From Sediminibacterium sp. (GTDB lineage Bacteria > Bacteroidota > Bacteroidia > Chitinophagales > Chitinophagaceae): 47,944 nucleotides of DNA. The position numbers were made by a program, and so were the translations under genes. Under the pieces are notes generated by a model that saw only the letters and a list, made by a program, of their open reading frames with translations, searched no databases and was not told where the DNA came from. Shown in pieces: positions 1 through 6,561 of the stretch. How positions within the stretch are numbered: position 1 is the first letter of the stretch; each line of letters begins with the position of its first letter. Where the stretch lies: the NCBI GenBank assembly GCA_027490265.1, contig JAIXYL010000083.1:1-47944 (forward strand). The letters run 5' to 3'.

Positions 1-37
1 AGAACCCTGCTAGTACTAGCATGATGGTTTTTTTCAT
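1..37 (-). CDS. N-terminus of a secreted protein (partial, runs off the left edge)
   Basis: Reading leftward from an ATG at 37, the minus strand gives MKKTIMLVLAGF before the window ends. Two lysines followed by a hydrophobic run is the start of a Sec signal peptide. It lies downstream of the HYC_CC_PP gene on the same strand, separated by about 94 bases that hold an inverted repeat. From memory, HYC_CC_PP proteins often sit beside TonB-dependent receptors, so an outer-membrane receptor is a reasonable guess, but 12 residues cannot show it. Confidence 0.55.
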   Translation of the reverse strand, partial: MKKTIMLVLAGF

Positions 38-86
38 GTTGGTTTGTTTATGTAAATAAAGAAGATGCGGTATAGAAACGACAATT

Positions 87-112
87 GATACTACTAATCA
101 ATGCGTAGTATC
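87..112. repeat. 8-bp inverted repeat between two secreted-protein genes
   Basis: GATACTAC (87-94) and GTAGTATC (105-112) are perfect reverse complements around a 10-base spacer. The element is 50 bases upstream of the minus-strand start at 37 and just past the stop of the preceding gene. There is no T-run after it on the minus strand, so an operator or an mRNA hairpin fits better than an intrinsic terminator. Confidence 0.4.
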
Positions 113-131
113 CAACTAATGAAGTAGTAAA

Positions 132-518
132 TCAGATTCTGTAATTACAATAAAATTGGTAGAGCGGTATGCCGTCTTGTAAAGGTGGCGGATTGCTCTG
201 TGGAACAGCAATCGTTCCCTTGTAATGGATGATTGGCGCAATCGAAAAAAATGCAGTAGTATTCGTATGCATTTCTAAAGAAGGCATACTCATTAATCCT
301 GTTTTAGCAAAATGTGTATCCTGAGACTTTAGAAATGTCACTTTTGTCTTGCAGCAATCTTTCATCTTATGGCTCATGCCACAACTGCTTTCTTCAACAG
401 CGGTATATGCAAGACTGGTAGATTTTAATTGATTGCAACAATAGAACTGCTTGATGCTGATGCCAATGCTGGCTGCAGCATAAATGAGAAACAATCCTAT
501 AATGCCCAATTTTTTCAC
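132..518 (-). CDS. HYC_CC_PP family small secreted protein
   Basis: This 128-residue protein starts with a signal peptide (MKKLGIIGLFLIY...) and carries the three landmarks that name the Bacteroidota HYC_CC_PP family: a YCC motif shortly after the signal (residues 26-28, FYCC in place of HYC), a CC pair in the middle (KDCCKTK) and a PPP run near the C-terminus (SNPPPLQDG). The function of the family is not known to me; the paired cysteines suggest metal binding or disulfides in the periplasm. The start codon is GTG at 518. A -7-like box lies only 4 bases upstream, so the message could be leaderless. The next gene on the strand is another secreted protein, cut by the window edge. Confidence 0.7.
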   Translation of the reverse strand: MKKLGIIGLFLIYAAASIGISIKQFYCCNQLKSTSLAYTAVEESSCGMSHKMKDCCKTKVTFLKSQDTHFAKTGLMSMPSLEMHTNTTAFFSIAPIIHYKGTIAVPQSNPPPLQDGIPLYQFYCNYRI

Positions 519-522
519 TATA

Positions 523-530
523 CAAAAATA
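523..530 (-). promoter_or_regulatory. -7 box TATTTTTG for the HYC_CC_PP gene
   Basis: On the minus strand 530-523 reads TATTTTTG, matching the Bacteroidota sigma-70 -7 consensus TAnnTTTG. It ends 4 bases before the GTG start at 518, which would put transcription start at or next to the start codon. No clear -33 element was identified. Confidence 0.4.
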
Positions 531-576
531 GCGGCTTTATTGATTGAAGCCCTGTTAAAATATTCACTTCAACCTT

Positions 577-584
577 TATCTTCG
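577..584 (+). promoter_or_regulatory. -7-like box TATCTTCG before trmB
   Basis: TATCTTCG differs from TAnnTTTG by one base and lies 5 bases before the trmB ATG. It is divergent from the minus-strand box at 523-530, so 519-589 appears to be a bidirectional promoter region. Confidence 0.4.
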
Positions 585-589
585 CGTTT

Positions 590-1294
590 ATGGGCCAAAA
601 AAAACTCATCCGATTTGAAGCGATTAAAGCTTTCCCTAATGTGTTGGAATATCCACAGGATATGAAAGGCCAATGGGGCAGTTTTTTTAAAAATAATCAT
701 CCCATTACATTGGAATTGGCTTGTGGTAAAGGGGAATATGCTGTTGGTCTTGGTAGAATGCATCCCAATCGGAATTTCATAGGGATTGATATTAAGGGCA
801 ATCGAATTTGGCGAGGCGCCAAAACCGCAATTGATGAAGGCTTGCATAATGTGGCTTTTGTCCGTTCACATATAGACAAAGTCACCGATTATTTTGAACC
901 CAGTGAAGTAGCCGAAATTTGGATTACGTTTCCCGATCCTCAATTAAGAGGGTCTAGATTCAAGAAAAGGTTGACGCATCCAAGGTTTTTGCGCTTGTAT
1001 CAGACCATTTTAAAAAGTGGCGGCATCATTCACCTTAAAACCGACAGCCCTGATTTGTATCAATTTACTTTGACAGTTGTAAACTTATTCGAACTTAATT
1101 TGTTAGCATCCTCTGATAACGTGTACGCAGCTGCTTCTGTAAAGCCAGAACTGCAAATTAAAACACATTATGAGGGATTGGACATTGCGGGCAGCAATAG
1201 AATTCATTACTGTTGTTTTAGCTTAGACAAACCATTGCCCCTAGAGAAAGATGACATTTTAAAACAATTGATAAGTGAACAGGGAACTGATTGA
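590..1294 (+). CDS. trmB: tRNA (guanine-N7-)-methyltransferase TrmB
   Basis: TrmB transfers a methyl group from S-adenosylmethionine to N7 of G46 in the tRNA variable loop. The 234-residue product has the Rossmann SAM-binding motif ELACGKGEY (residues 42-50), the acidic strand end IGIDIKG (64-70) and the TrmB signature ITFPDPQ (112-118) followed by a basic KKRLTHPRF segment. Length is typical of the family. The ATG at 590 follows a -7-like box closely. The 3' end overlaps the next ORF (from 1275), suggesting co-transcription with the DUF5522 and alkyltransferase-like genes. Confidence 0.93.
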   Translation: MGQKKLIRFEAIKAFPNVLEYPQDMKGQWGSFFKNNHPITLELACGKGEYAVGLGRMHPNRNFIGIDIKGNRIWRGAKTAIDEGLHNVAFVRSHIDKVTDYFEPSEVAEIWITFPDPQLRGSRFKKRLTHPRFLRLYQTILKSGGIIHLKTDSPDLYQFTLTVVNLFELNLLASSDNVYAAASVKPELQIKTHYEGLDIAGSNRIHYCCFSLDKPLPLEKDDILKQLISEQGTD

Positions 1295-1484
1295 GGGCAA
1301 GGATTTTTATTATGACGATAAGGGGTATATGGTTTTTACAGCCGAGTACCATTTAAATAAAGGCCATTGTTGTGGCTATGGTTGCAGACATTGCCCATAT
1401 GACTACGAATCTGTGCCTGAGCCAAAACGATCGGCTTTATTAGAAGAAAAAGCCAATGGCCAATCAATGCTTACCAATGAGTAA
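1275..1484 (+). CDS. DUF5522-like small cysteine-rich protein
   Basis: This 69-residue protein overlaps the end of trmB by 20 bases and starts at GTG 1275. It has a compact cysteine cluster, GHCCGYGCRHCPY, preceded by a charged segment (EGKDFYYDDKGYMVF). The pattern matches the DUF5522 family as I remember it; the four cysteines could hold zinc or an iron-sulfur cluster, which is inference. Its stop overlaps the ATG (1477) of the next gene, so it is probably translationally coupled. No function is established. Confidence 0.7.
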   Translation: MNRELIEGKDFYYDDKGYMVFTAEYHLNKGHCCGYGCRHCPYDYESVPEPKRSALLEEKANGQSMLTNE

Positions 1485-1839
1485 ACTTAAACAAGTACTT
1501 CCCAGCGGCGCAAAGGATATTTCCTTTTTTGAACAAGTTTATGAAGTAGTTAAACTGATTCCTCCAGGTAGAGTCACAAGTTATGGCGCTATTGCCTTTT
1601 TCTTAGGCACCAAAATGAGTGCTCGAATGGTGGGCTGGGCGATGAATGCAGCACATGCAATGCCCGATATTCCTGCTCATCGTGTGGTCAATCGAAAAGG
1701 GTTGTTAACAGGTAAAATGCATTTTGAAACCCCCACTAAAATGGAAGAGTGCTTGGCTAAAGAAAACGTTAAAGTACTGAATGATCAGATTCAAGATTTT
1801 GAAAAAGTCTTTTGGGATCCTGCTGTAGAATTATCTTGA
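1477..1839 (+). CDS. Alkyltransferase-like protein (MGMT family without the acceptor cysteine)
   Basis: The 120-residue product matches the C-terminal DNA-binding domain of O6-alkylguanine-DNA alkyltransferases: VKLIPPGRVTSYGAIA (residues 26-40) and the active-site strand PAHRVVNRKG (66-75). In true alkyltransferases the strand is PCHRV; here alanine replaces the methyl-acceptor cysteine (A67), the hallmark of ATL proteins, which bind alkylated guanine and flag it for nucleotide excision repair. I chose ATG 1477 because it overlaps the stop of the previous gene and begins the family's usual length; ATG 1456 would add seven unconserved residues. Confidence 0.87.
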   Translation: MSKLKQVLPSGAKDISFFEQVYEVVKLIPPGRVTSYGAIAFFLGTKMSARMVGWAMNAAHAMPDIPAHRVVNRKGLLTGKMHFETPTKMEECLAKENVKVLNDQIQDFEKVFWDPAVELS

Positions 1840-1841
1840 AG

Positions 1842-1849
1842 TATATTTG
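1842..1849 (+). promoter_or_regulatory. -7 box TATATTTG before comB
   Basis: TATATTTG is a full match to TAnnTTTG, 6 bases before the chosen ATG at 1856, implying a very short or absent 5' leader. It overlaps the TTG at 1847 that would otherwise be a possible longer start. Confidence 0.5.
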
Positions 1850-1855
1850 CGCCCC

Positions 1856-2590
1856 ATGAGCACAAAACCTGTTTTACATACCATCCTTTCTCCTAGATTA
1901 TTAGATATTTATGATGTTAGCAATAGTATTGTAGTAGTGATTGATGTATTTAGAGCCACATCCACTATTGCAACTGCTTTGTACAATGGCGCTTCTAGAG
2001 TGATTCCCGTTGATTCTGTAGACAAGTGTATTCAAATCGGTAAAAACACGGGTGGCATTACTGCTGGCGAGCGTGATGGTAAAATCATTCCCGGATTAGC
2101 GCATGGGAATTCTCCAGCAGAATATCCACGTGAGTTCATTCAAGGCAAAACCTTGGTACTGACTACTACCAATGGCACCAAGTTGTTGCATATGGCTTTG
2201 CAAAATGGAGCGTCTGAAGTGGTGACTGGTTCCTTCCCCAATTTATCGGCACTTTGTGATCATTTGATTGCCGCTAAAAAAAATGTCATCTTGGGTTGCT
2301 CTGCTTGGAAAGACAAAATTAATTTGGAGGATACACTTTTTGCGGGGGCTGTAATCCAACGCGTTAAATCGCATTTTACCATTCATTGCGACAGCAGCTT
2401 GATGGCTGAAAATATGTATACGTTGCACCAAGATGATTTAAAGGGCTTTATTCGCCAAACCACCCATTGGCATCGCTTGGCACAGTATGGTTTAGAAAAA
2501 GATCTTGAGTACTGTGTAACCCCCGATCAAGCCAATATCTTGCCTTTTTATAAAAATGGCGACCTGATTGTGAAGGATTTACTAGATTAA
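1856..2590 (+). CDS. comB: Probable 2-phosphosulfolactate phosphatase ComB
   Basis: ComB hydrolyses 2-phosphosulfolactate to sulfolactate, a Mg-dependent step first described in coenzyme M synthesis. The 244-residue product has the family landmarks DVFRATST (residues 30-37), GERDG (71-75) and GNSP (84-87). The start is ATG 1856 (MSTKPVL) rather than the TTG at 1847, which lies inside a -7 promoter box. Bacteroidota do not make coenzyme M, so the role here is open; supply of sulfolactate or cysteate for sulfonolipids is one idea, with no support in the neighbouring genes. It follows the trmB cluster but probably has its own promoter. Confidence 0.83.
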   Translation: MSTKPVLHTILSPRLLDIYDVSNSIVVVIDVFRATSTIATALYNGASRVIPVDSVDKCIQIGKNTGGITAGERDGKIIPGLAHGNSPAEYPREFIQGKTLVLTTTNGTKLLHMALQNGASEVVTGSFPNLSALCDHLIAAKKNVILGCSAWKDKINLEDTLFAGAVIQRVKSHFTIHCDSSLMAENMYTLHQDDLKGFIRQTTHWHRLAQYGLEKDLEYCVTPDQANILPFYKNGDLIVKDLLD

Positions 2591-2646
2591 CAAACATTTC
2601 ATCCACATTTTACTGTTTAATCATCCATTTTAGATTTGCTTTCCTT

Positions 2647-2654
2647 TACTTTTG
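2647..2654 (+). promoter_or_regulatory. -7 box TACTTTTG before the SNF2 helicase
   Basis: TACTTTTG matches TAnnTTTG and lies 31 bases upstream of the ATG at 2686, giving a short ordinary leader. No convincing -33 element was seen at the expected distance. Confidence 0.45.
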
Positions 2655-2685
2655 CAAATTGGCCTTTTTTGGCTGATTCAATGTA

Positions 2686-5600
2686 ATGGCACTACCTTAT
2701 CTGATTAAGCATATTTATAATTTTGGTACGGAAGAAGTTATCCGTAGAGGAAAAAAAATTCATGCATTAGGCAATGTTGAGTTAATTGAATACGACGACC
2801 TAATGGGCAATATCATCTTTCGGGTAAAAGATGATGGCTACAGCACTTTCTATAAAGTACATATTCTACAATTTAAAGACCCCAAAACAATTTCATTGCG
2901 TTGCACCTGTCCGTATAATTTGGCAGAAGTATGCAGGCATAAAGCTGGGGCTTTGTTTCATTTGCAAGACATGCTCGATAAAAATTTATTGGGCGATAAG
3001 GAAACCGTGTATGATCAAAAACATACCGTGGTGAAAATGAAACTCCTTGATTTAAAATTGTTTCGAATGCTGATGTCTACTGAAGCATTTGAAATGGCTG
3101 AAGAATATTTGCGTACCAATAAAGCGAACATTCTGGAAGCTAAAAACGAACGGGTGGTTGCAGAATTAGACCATTTAAATGAGCACTACAAAGTGGTGTT
3201 GCAAAAAAATGAGGAGCGTAATTTTGATACCAGTTGTACCTGTAACAGTGATACAGCCCATCCAATCTGCGTACATAAGGGTATTGTTTTGTTGCAATTG
3301 TTTAAGAACGCTGGAGCCAATTATTTTGACAGTATTCGAAATTGGGATAAAGAAAAAAATAAATTACTGGCTTTATATGGCTATTCTTTGGCCGACGATA
3401 TCAAAGGCAAATTTGAATTCACTTATACAGATGGGAAGCCTTTTTTGCGTGTATTGGATCAAACCATCAAACGGGTGGCGCTTGTACCTCACGCAGAGCC
3501 AAAACCTCAGCTTGAACCCTATCAAACTGCAATTGAAATAGACACCAGCTCGCCTCAAGAGCCTAGTTTAAAGATTGGATTGGTGATCACTGCTTTTCCT
3601 ACCCAATACCCCTATGTTCAAATTGAAGCAGTTCAGGGTGAACCAAACGAAGATGGCACAGCATTTATTGGGAAAACAGCTAAAATTGATTTAACCAAAT
3701 TTGTGAATACAGCAGTTTTCTCTGAAGACGATAAAATGGTTTTGCAGCAATTGAGAAAGTTGATGCCAGCTGAAGTGAATCGTTACTTGAATCGAAATTC
3801 ACCATTCAGTGGTATTTGGGAAAACATCATCCAGCAACATACCGAAGAATTGCCAGAAGAAACCAAGCATTTGATTAATGAATATTTGCATCCCAAATTC
3901 AAAAAAATATTTTCAGAATTTGGCGCATCTTCTTTTGTGTTTTATTTGCCATCCGGCAAAAGATTTATGACCGATCAATTGGTTCAAGGGAGGTTGTCTG
4001 ATCATTTTATACATCCTGAGTTCAGTATTCAATACAATCAACAACAGTATGAGATTACTTGTCAGGTTCAGTTACCCACAGGTCTGGTTCCTATTCATGA
4101 GAATGCTTGTACTTCTGCTATGTTTTTTCAGTACGGCAATCAATTTTATATTTGGAAAAAGCCCGAGGATATTTTATTGGTTGAGCCATTTATCTTAACA
4201 GGAAAAAAACTAATTCCTGAACAAGATTGGGCCGAGCAATTAACCAATTTTATTTTGCCGCTTTCAAAAAACTATCCTGTTCATTTTGCAAACGTTAAGA
4301 AAGAGGATATTAAAGATGCAAAACCTGAATTAAAAATCTTGCTCAAAGAAAAAGGCGAATACTTACTTTTTCAACCTGTATTTAATTATAGAGGACACGA
4401 TATTCATCATACCGATAAAGACAAAATCATTTTTCCTGTTGCCGACCGCTTACTGGTGATTCATCGAAATTTAGCTGCTGAGCAAGCACTTTTAGCTAGA
4501 ATAGAATCTTTGCATTCAGGTTTTGTTAGACCAGTAGACTCTAATATTTTGGCTTTAAAAGGGAAAGACGTTTTAAAAAATAATTGGTTCTTCTTATTTA
4601 TTGACGCAGTTAAAGACATGAATATTCCGGTCTTTGGCTTCGAAGCTTTGAAAAACTTTAGATTCAATACAGCCAAACCATCCACTAAAATTTTCATCAG
4701 CAGTAATACCGATTGGTTTGACGCTAAAGTTGAAATTTTATTTGGTGAACAGAAAGTGACTGTTGACGATGTAAAAAAAGCATTGGCCAATAAACAACAA
4801 TTTGTTCAATTAACAGATGGCACTTTAGGCATATTGCCTGAAGAGTGGGTGAAAAAATATGCGTTGCTTTTTAGAGTTGGTGAAGGGAAAGCAGGCAATA
4901 TGAAGTTGAGTAAATATCATTTCAGTGTTATTGAAGAATTGTATTTACAAAGGGATGAAGAAGAACTATTCTTTCAACTCGAAGAAAAATATGAGCGGCT
5001 TAAAGGCAACCATGAAATTAAACCTGTTCCCGCCCCAGCCCATTTGCAATCCATTTTAAGACCGTATCAAGAAAGTGGCTTTCAATGGCTCAACTATTTG
5101 CGAGAAGTGCAATGGGGTGGTATTTTGGCCGATGATATGGGTTTGGGTAAAACCATACAAGCCCTTTGTTTTTTACATCATTTGAAAACCGAAAATGGGC
5201 AATTGAAAGCATTGGTGGTATGTCCTACCACGTTGATGTTTAACTGGCAAAATGAAATCAAGAAATTCACGCCAGAAATTACCTATTATGTGCACCATGG
5301 CGGCGCCAGATTAAAAGATGGGATTTCTAACAAAACTTATGATGTCATCATTACCACTTATGGTACCTTAAGAAGTGATATCAAACAATTTGTAGACGTT
5401 GCATTTGATTATGTCATTCTTGATGAAAGTCAGGCCATCAAAAATCCGGGCAGTAAAGTCACCAAAGCAGCTTCATTGCTAAAAGCCACCAGTCGGTTGT
5501 GTTTAAGTGGTACGCCTTTACAGAACAATACATTTGACATTTTCGCTCAAATGAATTTTCTGAATCCTGGTATGTTGGGCAGTATGGAATTTTTCAAACA

Positions 5601-6444
5601 AGAGTTCTCTATTCCGATTGATAAGTTTGGTGAAAAAGAACAGAAAGACCATTTGCGAAAATTATTATATCCCTTTATCTTAAGACGTACCAAAGAACAA
5701 GTAGCCAAAGACTTACCTGAAAAACAAGAAATGGTGTTGTTCTGTGAAATGGGCGATGAACAAAGAAAAATTTACGAAGCCTATCGCAATGATTATCGCG
5801 ACAAAATTTTGGGTGTTGTGGAGAATCAAGGAATTCAAAAATCGCAGTTGACCATTCTGCAAGGTTTAATGAAGCTGCGTCAGATTTGTGATAGTCCTGC
5901 AATTGTGAAGGAAGAAGAACGCTATCCAAATGTTTCAGTGAAACTAGAAGAGTTGGGTAGAGAAATTACTGAAAACATTAGTAATCATAAAGCCTTGGTG
6001 TTTTCGCAGTTCTTAGGCATGTTGGCTCTGATCAAAGACAAAATGAAGGAGTTGGGTGTGGATTATGAATATTTTGATGGCAGCAGTACCGTAGCTGAAA
6101 GAGAACGAGCAATTCAACGTTTTCAAAATGATGACCAATGCCGGGTATTTTTAATTTCATTGAAAGCAGGTGGTGTAGGGCTTAACTTGACTGCTGCCGA
6201 CTATGTGTACATTGTAGACCCTTGGTGGAATCCTGCTGTTGAACAACAAGCCATTGATAGAACCCATCGTATTGGTCAAACAAAAAACATTTTTGCTTAT
6301 CGCATGATTTGTACTGATACAGTTGAAGATAAAATCCTCAAGCTCCAAGAGCGTAAACGCAATCTTGCTAGAGAAGTCATTACGGATGATGAAGGATTTG
6401 TGAAGACTTTAACCAAAGAAGACGTGGAGTACCTATTCAGTTAA
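2686..6444 (+). CDS. SNF2-family DNA helicase/translocase with two SWIM zinc fingers
   Basis: This 1252-residue protein has a C-terminal SNF2/Rad54-type ATPase: Walker A DMGLGKT (817-823), Walker B DESQ (913-916), motif III LSGTP (940-944), and a helicase C lobe with GGVGLNL and DRTHRIGQ (1191-1198). The N-terminal region carries two separate SWIM-type zinc-binding motifs, CTC...CRH at 73-85 and CTC...CVH at 184-197, then a long SNF2-associated region of about 600 residues. Bacterial members are presumed to remodel protein-DNA or RNA polymerase-DNA complexes (HepA/RapA-like), but the substrate is unknown. It stands alone between promoter regions. Family assignment is firm; function is not. 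Confidence 0.92.
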   Translation: MALPYLIKHIYNFGTEEVIRRGKKIHALGNVELIEYDDLMGNIIFRVKDDGYSTFYKVHILQFKDPKTISLRCTCPYNLAEVCRHKAGALFHLQDMLDKNLLGDKETVYDQKHTVVKMKLLDLKLFRMLMSTEAFEMAEEYLRTNKANILEAKNERVVAELDHLNEHYKVVLQKNEERNFDTSCTCNSDTAHPICVHKGIVLLQLFKNAGANYFDSIRNWDKEKNKLLALYGYSLADDIKGKFEFTYTDGKPFLRVLDQTIKRVALVPHAEPKPQLEPYQTAIEIDTSSPQEPSLKIGLVITAFPTQYPYVQIEAVQGEPNEDGTAFIGKTAKIDLTKFVNTAVFSEDDKMVLQQLRKLMPAEVNRYLNRNSPFSGIWENIIQQHTEELPEETKHLINEYLHPKFKKIFSEFGASSFVFYLPSGKRFMTDQLVQGRLSDHFIHPEFSIQYNQQQYEITCQVQLPTGLVPIHENACTSAMFFQYGNQFYIWKKPEDILLVEPFILTGKKLIPEQDWAEQLTNFILPLSKNYPVHFANVKKEDIKDAKPELKILLKEKGEYLLFQPVFNYRGHDIHHTDKDKIIFPVADRLLVIHRNLAAEQALLARIESLHSGFVRPVDSNILALKGKDVLKNNWFFLFIDAVKDMNIPVFGFEALKNFRFNTAKPSTKIFISSNTDWFDAKVEILFGEQKVTVDDVKKALANKQQFVQLTDGTLGILPEEWVKKYALLFRVGEGKAGNMKLSKYHFSVIEELYLQRDEEELFFQLEEKYERLKGNHEIKPVPAPAHLQSILRPYQESGFQWLNYLREVQWGGILADDMGLGKTIQALCFLHHLKTENGQLKALVVCPTTLMFNWQNEIKKFTPEITYYVHHGGARLKDGISNKTYDVIITTYGTLRSDIKQFVDVAFDYVILDESQAIKNPGSKVTKAASLLKATSRLCLSGTPLQNNTFDIFAQMNFLNPGMLGSMEFFKQEFSIPIDKFGEKEQKDHLRKLLYPFILRRTKEQVAKDLPEKQEMVLFCEMGDEQRKIYEAYRNDYRDKILGVVENQGIQKSQLTILQGLMKLRQICDSPAIVKEEERYPNVSVKLEELGREITENISNHKALVFSQFLGMLALIKDKMKELGVDYEYFDGSSTVAERERAIQRFQNDDQCRVFLISLKAGGVGLNLTAADYVYIVDPWWNPAVEQQAIDRTHRIGQTKNIFAYRMICTDTVEDKILKLQERKRNLAREVITDDEGFVKTLTKEDVEYLFS

Positions 6445-6509
6445 TGGTTTCACCGATTTGCAGCAGATTGTTTCCTATTATCACGATAGCTTGCCATTAA
6501 TATTAAATT

Positions 6510-6526
6510 TCAAGTGTTTCACTTGA
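6510..6526. repeat. Palindrome TCAAGTG-TTT-CACTTGA upstream of the receptor gene
   Basis: Seven-base perfect arms (6510-6516 and 6520-6526) flank a TTT centre. The element ends 8 bases before a -7-like TAGCTTTA (6535-6542) and 35 bases before the ATG at 6562. This position is typical of an operator between the -33 and -7 elements. It lacks a following T-run, so I do not call it the terminator of the helicase gene. Confidence 0.45.
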
Positions 6527-6561
6527 CTCCAATTTAGCTTTATGCTATCAAAAAACTGTTT

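Noticed and set aside
429-847. Short ORFs on both strands around the trmB start
   Set aside because: They are out-of-frame shadows of the HYC_CC_PP gene and trmB, with no family signal.
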